Shown one piece after another: positions 45,087 through 53,755 of a DNA stretch of 64,000 nucleotides; the first letter of the stretch is position 1; the number at the start of each line of letters is the position of its first letter. Made by a program: the position numbers and the translations under genes. Source of the stretch: Paenibacillus xylanivorans. Lineage in GTDB: Bacteria > Bacillota > Bacilli > Paenibacillales > Paenibacillaceae. The DNA is taken from positions 392,092 to 456,091 of the forward strand of contig NZ_LITU01000053.1 in NCBI RefSeq assembly GCF_001280595.1. Reading direction: 5' to 3'. The notes under the pieces were generated by a model. The model made no database searches, was not told the origin of the DNA, and saw nothing but the letters and a program-made list of their open reading frames with translations.

Positions 45087-46813
45087 ATCTCTGATCCCTC
45101 CTGTTCACGGACGTATTTCCAGCGCAATGTCACCTGGAGGCCGCCCAGATCTCCGTTAGCCAGCTCCATATCGGCTTCCGAGCCAAGCAATGCTCTCATC
45201 CGCTCATAAACATTGTGAAGCGCCCACGCAGTATTGGCGTCCGCGCCATAGTAGATAGCATTACGGAGCGTGTCGATTCGACCGGGCTCGACACCACAGC
45301 CGTTATCCGCCACAATCAGCTCACAGTATTCTCCGTTGGAATGACCTGTAATCCGGATGTCTCCGACCATGCGCAGCGACTCAATGCCATGTAGAATGGC
45401 ATTTTCCGCGAGTGGTTGCAGCAGCAGCCGCGGTACCTGTAAATCAAGAAGCTGCTCCTCGACGTCAATGGTGAAAACAAAGCGGTCCATCTGAAGACTC
45501 TGGATCGTCAGGTATAACCGGACAAGCTCAAGCTCGTCCCGCACCGTTGTATACGTGTTCTCGAACTTGATCGTTTGCCGGAAATAACGGCTTAAACTTA
45601 TGGACATGTCAATGACTGCCTGCTTCTCGTCAAGCTCGGTCATACTTTTGATAAAGGCAAGCGAGTTGTACAGGAAGTGCGGCTGGATCTGGGAGTGGAG
45701 CTGCCGCAGTTTCGCCTCCTTGGAGCGGATCTGTTCCATGTAAACCCTTTCAATTAATTCTTTGATTTCTTTGGACATCTCGTTGAAGCGGTCAAACAAA
45801 TACATGAATTCGTCATTACTCTCCTGGCGAAGTGTGATGGAATATTGGCCGGATGTGATTTTCCTGACGCCCCAGAGCAGTTTACGTATCGGAATCTGCA
45901 CGTCCCGGTACAACAACAGGGCGAGCAGAATGCTGAACAGAAGTAGGAAAACGCTAGAGAAATAGTAGAGCCGCTGATTGGCATAGATCGGATTGAGCAC
46001 CTCACTGATCGGGGTATAATCCACGATGTACCAATCTTTAAAGTTACTCAGAGCAGAGAAATTAACGAGGTATTGCTCACCGTCCAATTTAATAAGTCGG
46101 TTACCACTCATCTCTTGGCCAACCTCAAGCCGCCTTGTCAATTCATGGATGAAAGGAAGCTTCTCTGTGTCGCTTGCCAGCACATCCCCAGCCGCAGACA
46201 ACAAGATTGCGCTGTTGTCGTTCGTTCCCTTGGCACGGCCCAAGTAGGCGAGTATATTTTTGGTATCGATCTTGGCCCTGACGACATAAGACACTTCCTC
46301 CGGATCAAAGCGGAAGGTGTACGGATGCGCCAAATAATATGTCAAATACGCGCCGTCGCCTGTCTGCTCATACTGCCAGAACGGGCGGAAGTGCGTCTCC
46401 AGGTACAGTTCGCTCAATTTCGAGGAAGAGGACGTCGAGGAGAAAGCTGAACTGTCCTCATCGTAGATCACCATAAATTCGGCGTTCCAGTTGTTCAGGG
46501 CGTGCAAAAGGTTCAACTTGTCCGACACCCGCAGCTTCAACTTATTCAGCTCAAAGTCTCCTTCCAGAAAGGAAGGAGTCGCAAGCAGTCGAACATCTTT
46601 GTCGAGTACGAGAAAATCGCTAAAGGACGATACTTTGGACAGATTATTGTCGATGTCTCCGGCTAGGAAAGTGAGCTCATTCAGCTTTACGCGTTGAATT
46701 TCTTGCTTGATTAGCCGTACGCTGGAACGATTGGTCAGGTAGTACAGAAGCAAGGTAGAGACGAGCAGTAGAAAGATGACAAGTACAATTTTTGTGAAAA
46801 TGGTTAGTTTCAT
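45083..46813 (-). CDS. YesM-type sensor histidine kinase
   Basis: 576 residues. Membrane segments at about 8-28 and 275-297 flank the extracellular sensor; HAMP at 298-350; QIQPHFLYNSLAFIKS contains the phospho-acceptor His379; PLAENAILHGIES and VADNGCGVEPG are the N and G1 boxes. It partners the response regulator encoded 18 bp upstream and overlaps the anchored binding protein downstream. Confidence 0.92.
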   Translation of the reverse strand: MKLTIFTKIVLVIFLLLVSTLLLYYLTNRSSVRLIKQEIQRVKLNELTFLAGDIDNNLSKVSSFSDFLVLDKDVRLLATPSFLEGDFELNKLKLRVSDKLNLLHALNNWNAEFMVIYDEDSSAFSSTSSSSKLSELYLETHFRPFWQYEQTGDGAYLTYYLAHPYTFRFDPEEVSYVVRAKIDTKNILAYLGRAKGTNDNSAILLSAAGDVLASDTEKLPFIHELTRRLEVGQEMSGNRLIKLDGEQYLVNFSALSNFKDWYIVDYTPISEVLNPIYANQRLYYFSSVFLLLFSILLALLLYRDVQIPIRKLLWGVRKITSGQYSITLRQESNDEFMYLFDRFNEMSKEIKELIERVYMEQIRSKEAKLRQLHSQIQPHFLYNSLAFIKSMTELDEKQAVIDMSISLSRYFRQTIKFENTYTTVRDELELVRLYLTIQSLQMDRFVFTIDVEEQLLDLQVPRLLLQPLAENAILHGIESLRMVGDIRITGHSNGEYCELIVADNGCGVEPGRIDTLRNAIYYGADANTAWALHNVYERMRALLGSEADMELANGDLGGLQVTLRWKYVREQEGSEI

Positions 46814-46831
46814 TAGAGTGTCCCCGTTCGG

Positions 46832-48469
46832 TCAGGAGGATTGATGACGGAAGTCTTGCGGTGTCAGTCCAAAATGCTCTTTGAACAACTTGATGAAGTA
46901 CTGCGGCTTATGATAGCCAATCGCCGTCGCAACGTCGCTAACCTTGAGCTCTGGTTGCTCGATAAGTATTTCCCGCGCCCGCTGCATGCGCACTTTGTAC
47001 AAATATTCGCTAATATTCTCGCTTGCCTTGCTTTTGAACAGAGCGGACAGGTAGGCGGGATGCAGGCCGACGTGATCCGCTGCCGTCTGCAGCGTGGCGT
47101 CCGCGAGATGCGCGGTGATAAACTGCTGGACCTTACGGATAAGTGCTACTTGCTCGTTGTTCCATTCACTTTTGGTCATCTCCCGCAATTGCTCCAGCGT
47201 GAGCACTATCCAATGCTGAAGCTGGTGCATATGGCGGAATCGGTTGGTTTCAGTAGCCTTGTCCAGCTCCGGGGGGATGATCTCAAGCAGGCTGAGTCCG
47301 TTTTTGTGGGCAAAAAAACTGAAGGCGCCCATCGCGTGATAATAGAGCTCAAGTAGCGTCTCACGTGAATCCATTCGCTTGTTTGTCACCTCAAGGAAAA
47401 TGGCGTCCCACTTGGCAGAGATAGCCTCCCACTGGTAAATTTCGAACAACTGAATCATCGTGGGCGACTCGTAAAGGCTATGGACGCGGTAGGGCTTTTC
47501 GGGCACTAAGGCGTCCTGCAGGCGAATTAAGAGGTCCGTCTCACCGCCAAGATGGCGAGTGAGTATAGCCAGTGAGTCCTGGTAAGTCTCACGCAGGCCG
47601 TGAGCCATTACCTGCCAGTGGCTCACGACAATTGAGATGCTGCTTTTGAGAAAGTGTCTGACGTGTTGCTGCAGCCTGGCAGCCAAATGTTCGAGGGACC
47701 GCTGTCGATTAACCTCCGATTCCTTCTCCCGCGCTAACCACGACTCTTCCCGCACCTTGAGAACGAAGACTTCATGCTCGTACGCATCACGTCCGTGCCA
47801 GACATGGAACAATTCCGAAAATGTTTCCTCAGCGATATTTGCGACGGCCGAGGAGAGCAGGGACTGGTCCATCCAGTTCAACTCCTCAGCAGACGATTCA
47901 ATGCGGAGGAGGCATATTGCAGTTTCATCGCTCGAACAGAACGGCAACCGATAATAAGCCATTTTTTCTTCGAACAGCTTGGGAGGCAGTTTCCTTCCTT
48001 GAAGCAGATCAATGAGCAGCTTTTCTCGAAACAATGGCATATGTTCGCTGAGCATGCTCATTGCCTTCTCCTGCTTGCCCCGTTCATCCCATTCAAGACG
48101 GAGCGCTTCCGTGAGTTTGTGCAACATGTCGGCCAGCTCCCTTTGGTCGACCGGTTTGAGCAGGTAACCATCCACCTGCTGTCTGATGGCCTCCTGCGCG
48201 TAGTCCCATTCTCCGTAGCCGGATAGCAGGATGCTTTTGAAGTGTTTATCGTATTTTTTTATATACTCAATCAGCTCCAAGCCGGAGATTCCGGGCATTC
48301 GAATATCGGTGATGATAATATCGACGGGATAGCTCTTGCAATGTTCGAGTGCCTCTTCACCAGAGAAAGCCTTGTGAACCTTGCCTATGCCGAGTTCTTC
48401 CCACGGCATGGTGCGTTCGAGACTGTCCACGAGATGAGCATGATCATCAACGATTAATAGCTCATACAT
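46832..48469 (-). CDS. YesN-type response regulator with AraC HTH
   Basis: 545 residues. Receiver domain with IIITDIRMPGISGL (phospho-acceptor Asp55), ILLSGYGEWDY and GYLLKPVDQ. The middle 300 residues are poorly conserved; the last 100 form the AraC HTH (ATLQTAADHVGLHPAYLSAL, VSDVATAIGYHKPQYFIKLF, TPQDFRHQ). Direct repeats ATCTTAAAA 20 bp apart at 50270 and 50290, in the divergent promoter region, are candidate binding sites. Confidence 0.92.
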   Translation of the reverse strand: MYELLIVDDHAHLVDSLERTMPWEELGIGKVHKAFSGEEALEHCKSYPVDIIITDIRMPGISGLELIEYIKKYDKHFKSILLSGYGEWDYAQEAIRQQVDGYLLKPVDQRELADMLHKLTEALRLEWDERGKQEKAMSMLSEHMPLFREKLLIDLLQGRKLPPKLFEEKMAYYRLPFCSSDETAICLLRIESSAEELNWMDQSLLSSAVANIAEETFSELFHVWHGRDAYEHEVFVLKVREESWLAREKESEVNRQRSLEHLAARLQQHVRHFLKSSISIVVSHWQVMAHGLRETYQDSLAILTRHLGGETDLLIRLQDALVPEKPYRVHSLYESPTMIQLFEIYQWEAISAKWDAIFLEVTNKRMDSRETLLELYYHAMGAFSFFAHKNGLSLLEIIPPELDKATETNRFRHMHQLQHWIVLTLEQLREMTKSEWNNEQVALIRKVQQFITAHLADATLQTAADHVGLHPAYLSALFKSKASENISEYLYKVRMQRAREILIEQPELKVSDVATAIGYHKPQYFIKLFKEHFGLTPQDFRHQSS

Positions 48470-48633
48470 GCTTAAATCCCCCAGTCAGTTTTCGGTTGTT
48501 ACGGTTGGCGTATCTTCAATCTTTTTATTATCTGAGCATAACTGTTCCTTTGTCAATTGGAAGTAGAAGAGAAGCAGCTCTCGGGGCCCCTGCGCCAATC
48601 AGGGCAAGCTTTATTTTTTATGAGATGTACCTC

Positions 48634-50172
48634 CTATTGAATTTTGCGATACCAAGGCAGCCGCGAGAGGGGAGCATCAACTTGCAGTTCGGTTGGCCCG
48701 TTGATAATGTTCCCATCCTCGCCCTGCCATTGGCCCTCAGGGAAAACTACGGTTCTGGACGTCAGTCCCTTGACGACGACTGGCGCAACGAGCAGATTCT
48801 GACCGAGAAGAAACTGGTCATTTACGAGCTCATAGCCGCAGTCGGGATATTCGAACTCCAGGCTGCGCAGTATCGGCAGGCCGTCTGCAGCGGCCTGGCT
48901 AGCAAGTGCGAGCAGTTCGGGGCCAAGCTCAGATCTTAGCCGTACGGCGTCAAGACACCAGGTTAGCTCCTCACCGTTCAGTACGCGCCAGGGTGCCATG
49001 GAAAACTGCATAACAGGGAACAGCGCGGCACACTGGGTGTACCGTACGAACAACTCGCTGTCAAAGTGAAATTCCGGGGAGTTGATATCGCCGTCCATAC
49101 CGCCGCCGATCATATCGGGGCAGTTAAATGCGTAGCCAAGCAGTCCCTGAACGATCGCGTTCGGAATGAGTCCGCTGAGCCCAGTGGCGTCCCACGTATG
49201 TGTCTTGTCCCGTTGGCGCTGGATAAGTCCCTTGCCACCGAGTTTCCAACACATCCGCAGCTCAACCAGCGAGTAGCCAACTCCGAGGTTGGCGTAAGCT
49301 TCGCAGTCCTCAAGCAGACGTAGGGGACGAGTCCATGCAACGGGCTGGGTCGTGTCCGCTCCGCCTGATAAGATCGGCTCACCAGCGTCAAGCTTAAAAC
49401 CATCAACGCCGTAATCCGTGATCAGACGATCCATCTGCCGCTTGAACCAGGCCGCACCTTCCTCCTTCGTATAATCCACAACTGCACTGTAACCATTCCA
49501 CCAATGTCGGATTAATGGTGCGTTGTCCACACCTTTTAGAAGCAGATCTCCCGCCCGCAATTCCTTAAACATCGTGCAGTCCGGACTCACGTATGGGCAC
49601 ATCCAGAGCATCACCTTGAAGCCCATGCCGTGAAGCGTATCAATCATCTCCCGGGGATTCGGGAACCTGTGCTTGTCAAAGTCCCACATGCCATAATCCT
49701 TCATCCAGTTGTCGTCGATAATGAGGACGCCGGGCGGTAGCCCGTTCGCTAGAATCGATTCTGCATAACGGATAATTCTGTCCTGCGTGGGGTTATAGAA
49801 CATCTCGACCCAGGTACAGTACTGCGGAGCTGTGAATACAAGGGCATCGGGCACCTGCTCGGAAGGCGGAAAATGTGTGCCGGCAGCATGACGGTATGCG
49901 CCCTGTAGTGTGCTAAGTTCCTCTTCCACGACGACCTCACCAGCGATATCAAAGATGGAAAGCCCATTCTCGTCCACATGGAAAGCAAACGGCTCCTCGC
50001 TCCAAATATATCTGCCCTTATTAGAGAGTAGCAAAGGCGAGGCCTGATTGTCGTCTGTCACGCGCAAATCCCTCGTATATGCTGTCTGGCCAAACGGCAT
50101 GAAGCTGCCATCGTTGATCACGCCGCCCCACCAGTATTCACCGGGAAGACGGGTAATTGAGATATTATTCAT
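48634..50172 (-). CDS. Glycoside hydrolase family 31 enzyme
   Basis: 512 residues from the ATG at 50172 (GGAG upstream; frame runs to 50226). The GH31 nucleophile region is VDGFKLDAGEP with Asp262; the acid/base Asp probably lies in HTWDATGLSGL. VLIIDDNWMKDYGMWDFDKH and MWMCPYVSPD match the barrel strands 3 and 4. No signal peptide, so it acts inside on imported oligosaccharide, likely as an alpha-glycosidase; whether glucosidase, xylosidase or galactosidase is not clear. It heads the minus-strand unit. Confidence 0.9.
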   Translation of the reverse strand: MNNISITRLPGEYWWGGVINDGSFMPFGQTAYTRDLRVTDDNQASPLLLSNKGRYIWSEEPFAFHVDENGLSIFDIAGEVVVEEELSTLQGAYRHAAGTHFPPSEQVPDALVFTAPQYCTWVEMFYNPTQDRIIRYAESILANGLPPGVLIIDDNWMKDYGMWDFDKHRFPNPREMIDTLHGMGFKVMLWMCPYVSPDCTMFKELRAGDLLLKGVDNAPLIRHWWNGYSAVVDYTKEEGAAWFKRQMDRLITDYGVDGFKLDAGEPILSGGADTTQPVAWTRPLRLLEDCEAYANLGVGYSLVELRMCWKLGGKGLIQRQRDKTHTWDATGLSGLIPNAIVQGLLGYAFNCPDMIGGGMDGDINSPEFHFDSELFVRYTQCAALFPVMQFSMAPWRVLNGEELTWCLDAVRLRSELGPELLALASQAAADGLPILRSLEFEYPDCGYELVNDQFLLGQNLLVAPVVVKGLTSRTVVFPEGQWQGEDGNIINGPTELQVDAPLSRLPWYRKIQ

Positions 50173-50468
50173 GGGAGAATTCTCCTTTGGAATTGCGGAC
50201 AAAATCTTGTGGAATATTTGCCCCAATCGCTTGAATTTTATGCAGAGATCATCAGCCCTTGGGAAGGGGATCTTAAAAATGTGGTTTGAATCTTAAAATC
50301 TAGGCATTTAAACCGGATTTTCCCTGATTTATGATGAGAACGTCAAGAGCTCACGACGAACGATTGGCGGAAAAAAGCGCAATTTTTCCGTCCTCCAGCT
50401 TTTAAGCATGATTGCTGAAGTAAAAGTACAATCTTCATTTTTCAAGAAAAGTCGAGGGGAGTATTACG
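50173..50468. promoter_or_regulatory. Divergent promoter region of the GH31 / ABC island
   Basis: About 300 bases. It holds two direct ATCTTAAAA repeats (50270-50278 and 50290-50298) whose starts are 20 bp apart, and an inverted repeat CGGAAAAA-N7-TTTTTCCG (50368-50390). Confidence 0.55.
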
Positions 50469-51758
50469 ATGAAAATAAGAAAAAAATGGGCTGCAGGGCT
50501 CGCCAGCTTACTGCTCGTCTCGTTGATGGCCGGCTGCAATAATTCTAACGACGGAGGCGGTGCTACCGACAGTGGTTCCCTGAAGAAGGTTACGATCTCT
50601 TATACGATCTGGGACAAAAACCAGCAGCCGGCAATGGAGGCGATCGCTGATGCATTCACGGAGCAGCACCCGAACATCGAGGTGAAGGTTGATGCTATTC
50701 CGTGGGGCGAATATTGGACGAAGATGTCCGCCGCAGCACCAGCAGGAATGCTGCCCGATGTATTCTGGATGCATGGTGGTCAGTTTATGAAGTACGCAGA
50801 AGGCCAGTTCCTCGAGCCGATCACGGACAAGGTGCAGGCTAACGAAATCGATCTGAACAACTACGCGTCCAACCTCGTCTCTATCTATACGCTGGACGGG
50901 AAAAACTACGGTATTCCAAAGGACTTCGATACCATTGGTCTCGCCTACAACAAGGAGCTGTTCGATCAGGCGAACATTGCGTACCCAGACGACACGTGGG
51001 ATTATGCCAAGCTTGCTGAAGTCGCCAAACAGCTAAGCCAGCCAGACAAGGGCATTTACGGTTTTGGAGCAAAGCTGGACACCCAAGCGGGTTACTGGAA
51101 CGACATGTTAGCGAACGGTGGCTTCATTTTAAATGAAGACATGACGAAATCCGGCTACGACGAGCAGGCATCGATTGAGGCACTAAAGGCCCGTTACCAG
51201 ATGATTCTTGATAAGGCTTCGCCGACGCACCAGCAGATGACCGACACGGATTCGGTCGAAATGTTCAAGTCCGGCAAGCTCGCGATGATTTTCGACGGAT
51301 CTTGGGACAACGGCAATCTGGCGAGTAGTGAGATTATCAAAGGAAAGTACGATTGGGCACCACTGCCGAAGGGTAAGGTCAAGCGCGGCAATATCATTAA
51401 TGGCATCGGCAACGTCATGTCTACTAAGGGGAAGCACAAGGATGAAGCATGGCAGTTCCTGAAATTCCTCGGCTCCAAGGAGGCCGCTGAGATCACGGCC
51501 GAGATGGGTGCGGCGATTCCGGCGTTCAATAATACGCAAGACGCATGGGTGAAGAACAATCCTGATTTGAACCTGCAGGTATTCATTGATCAGGCGGCGG
51601 ACGCTACTCCGTACCCGAGTGGTTCAAAATCATACCCAGTCTGGTTCTCGAAAGAAGCAGAAATTATGTCACAGGCATGGGGCGGCGCCATATCAATTGA
51701 AGAAGGCGCTAAGAAAGTGGCGGAAATGATGAATCAGGCGATTGAGGACGCAAAGTAA
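50469..51758 (+). CDS. Extracellular sugar-binding lipoprotein of ABC importer
   Basis: 429 residues. Lipobox M-A-G-C with Cys23. Family 1 solute-binding protein (EQHPNIEVKVDAIPWGEYWT, LPDVFWMHGGQF, AMIFDGSWDNGN, DEAWQFLKFLGSKEAAEITA). First of three importer genes on the plus strand, divergent from GH31. Sugar unknown; the GH31 partner suggests an alpha-linked oligosaccharide. Confidence 0.92.
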   Translation: MKIRKKWAAGLASLLLVSLMAGCNNSNDGGGATDSGSLKKVTISYTIWDKNQQPAMEAIADAFTEQHPNIEVKVDAIPWGEYWTKMSAAAPAGMLPDVFWMHGGQFMKYAEGQFLEPITDKVQANEIDLNNYASNLVSIYTLDGKNYGIPKDFDTIGLAYNKELFDQANIAYPDDTWDYAKLAEVAKQLSQPDKGIYGFGAKLDTQAGYWNDMLANGGFILNEDMTKSGYDEQASIEALKARYQMILDKASPTHQQMTDTDSVEMFKSGKLAMIFDGSWDNGNLASSEIIKGKYDWAPLPKGKVKRGNIINGIGNVMSTKGKHKDEAWQFLKFLGSKEAAEITAEMGAAIPAFNNTQDAWVKNNPDLNLQVFIDQAADATPYPSGSKSYPVWFSKEAEIMSQAWGGAISIEEGAKKVAEMMNQAIEDAK

Positions 51759-51833
51759 GCTCCCTAAGCCAGGCAAAATTGTCGATGGTATTCCGGTTAA
51801 CGGAATACCTATGGCACAAATGAGGTGAAGGCA

Positions 51834-52703
51834 ATGCATTCGAAAAGCAGATATATATGGGCTTATATGATGATCGCTCCGACGTTGATCGGAACGCTCG
51901 TTTTTTGGAGTTGGCCAGCCGTCTATTCCATCTATCTGAGCTTCCTGAAGTCCGAAAACTTCGGTCTTGTCAACCATTGGGTCGGTTGGGCCAACTACGA
52001 GAGATTATTTATGGACGAGGAGTTCTGGCAAAATCTGCGCAATACGATACTTTATGTCGTACTGTTCGTGCCTACGACGATTATACTTTCCACGTTTTTT
52101 GCCGTACTGCTGAACGCGAAGATTAAGGGACAGTCCGTCTATCGGGTCATTTATTTTCTACCACAGGTTACGATGGCAGCCGCAGCTGCTATGGTGTGGG
52201 TCATTATTTTTGCGCAGGATTACGGACTACTAAACTCCGTTCTCGGCACTCACATCGCGTGGATCTCTGACAAGCGGTTTGCCATGTATGCTCTTGTCAT
52301 GGTCGGTGTTTGGGGCGCGATCGGCTTTAACATGCTGCTGATTCTGGCCGGGCTTCAAGGAATTCCACGCATTCTGTATGAGGCTGCTGAGATTGATGGC
52401 GCTGTTGGCTTTCGCAAGTTTCGTTCCATTACGCTCCCGCTATTAACACCGACATTATTTTTTACGTCGATCGTACTCGTGATCGGTGCTACACAAATTT
52501 TTGACAGTATCTATCTGATTATCGGTAAAACGAACGTTGCGCTACCCGCGGTGCGTTCTCTCGTATACGCTTATTACCAAAATTCGTTTATCTACTACGA
52601 TCAGAACTACGGAGCTGCCATCGTCAACATCTTACTAGTGATCAACCTGGTTTTGACGGGTATCCAGTTCATGCTGCAAAAAAAATGGGTGATTTACGAT
52701 TGA
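51834..52703 (+). CDS. Sugar ABC transporter permease, MalF type
   Basis: 289 residues from the ATG at 51834 (GAGG 8 nt upstream; a GTG at 51825 overlaps the RBS). Six membrane segments; start YIWAYMMIAPTLIGTLVF and EAA loop PRILYEAAEIDGAVGFRKFRSITLPLLTP. Forms the channel with the next gene, 12 bp downstream. Confidence 0.92.
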   Translation: MHSKSRYIWAYMMIAPTLIGTLVFWSWPAVYSIYLSFLKSENFGLVNHWVGWANYERLFMDEEFWQNLRNTILYVVLFVPTTIILSTFFAVLLNAKIKGQSVYRVIYFLPQVTMAAAAAMVWVIIFAQDYGLLNSVLGTHIAWISDKRFAMYALVMVGVWGAIGFNMLLILAGLQGIPRILYEAAEIDGAVGFRKFRSITLPLLTPTLFFTSIVLVIGATQIFDSIYLIIGKTNVALPAVRSLVYAYYQNSFIYYDQNYGAAIVNILLVINLVLTGIQFMLQKKWVIYD

Positions 52704-52715
52704 GGAGGTACGAAA

Positions 52716-53552
52716 GTGAGCAGAGTTGTCTCTTCGAAGCATAGAAACAACCTTATTATTCATTTGGTTCTGATCGCTGGTGCAGCCGTCATGGTGCTTC
52801 CATTTCTCTGGATGATCCTTACGTCGCTAAAGACGACGACGGAGGCGACGCAGATTCCGATCACCATATTCCCTGCGGAGCCAAGCTTCAGAGGCTATGT
52901 GGACGCCCTCAGGCAATCGGCCTTCCTGCATTACTATGCGAACACGCTGATGGCTGCGTTCATGAAGACGTTGTTCCCTGTCGTCTTCAGTGCGATGGCG
53001 GCCTTTGCGTTCGCGCGCATTCGCTTTCCGGGTAGAGGTCTGTGTTTTTTTCTGATCATTTCGGTCATGATGATTCCCAACCCGGTGTTCTATACACCGC
53101 AATATTTGATGATGAGCAAACTTGGATTGGTGAATACGACGACTGCACTTTGGATCACTTCGCTCGTCAGCCCATTTGCGACATTTTTGCTGCGTCAATT
53201 TTTCCTCGGCATCTCCAAAGAGTTGGAGGAAGCAGCAGTGCTCGACGGGTGCAACCCGTTTCAAATCTTTCGCTATATCATGCTGCCGCTAGTGAAGTCA
53301 GCACTGGTTGCAGTTGTTATCATCCAACTGCTCTGGTCATGGAATGAACTACAGTGGCCACTAATCATTAACAGTTCACCGGAAAAATTGACGCTGTCGG
53401 CAGGCCTCGCCACGCTTGTCTCCATGTTCGGTACGGATTATCCTGTATTGATGGCTGGTGCGTTCATGGCCGTCGTTCCGATGCTCATACTGTTTTTCAT
53501 TTTCCAACGGCGGTTTATCGAGGGCGTCGCCTTCAGTGCCAGTAAGGGATGA
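52716..53552 (+). CDS. Sugar ABC transporter permease, MalG type
   Basis: 278 residues; GTG start with GAGGAGG 7 nt upstream. Six membrane segments; EAA loop SKELEEAAVLDGCNPFQIFRYIMLPLVK and C-terminal RRFIEGVAFSASKG. No ATPase is encoded in the island. Confidence 0.92.
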   Translation: MSRVVSSKHRNNLIIHLVLIAGAAVMVLPFLWMILTSLKTTTEATQIPITIFPAEPSFRGYVDALRQSAFLHYYANTLMAAFMKTLFPVVFSAMAAFAFARIRFPGRGLCFFLIISVMMIPNPVFYTPQYLMMSKLGLVNTTTALWITSLVSPFATFLLRQFFLGISKELEEAAVLDGCNPFQIFRYIMLPLVKSALVAVVIIQLLWSWNELQWPLIINSSPEKLTLSAGLATLVSMFGTDYPVLMAGAFMAVVPMLILFFIFQRRFIEGVAFSASKG

Positions 53553-53755
53553 CCTTTTGGAACATGTCCATGCAGTCTGTGGAAATTGACTTGGCGCGTA
53601 CCACCAGGTTACTTAGCTATTTGCATCAAGTAGAAACAAGATGTGTCCTTTTTAATGCGTAGATTCCGGGCTGGAAAGGGGGTGAGTATGGCTGGGGAGC
53701 AGGTACGTTGCCCTTTTTAATAGATAATCCCATACGAATAGGAGTGAACGATGCA

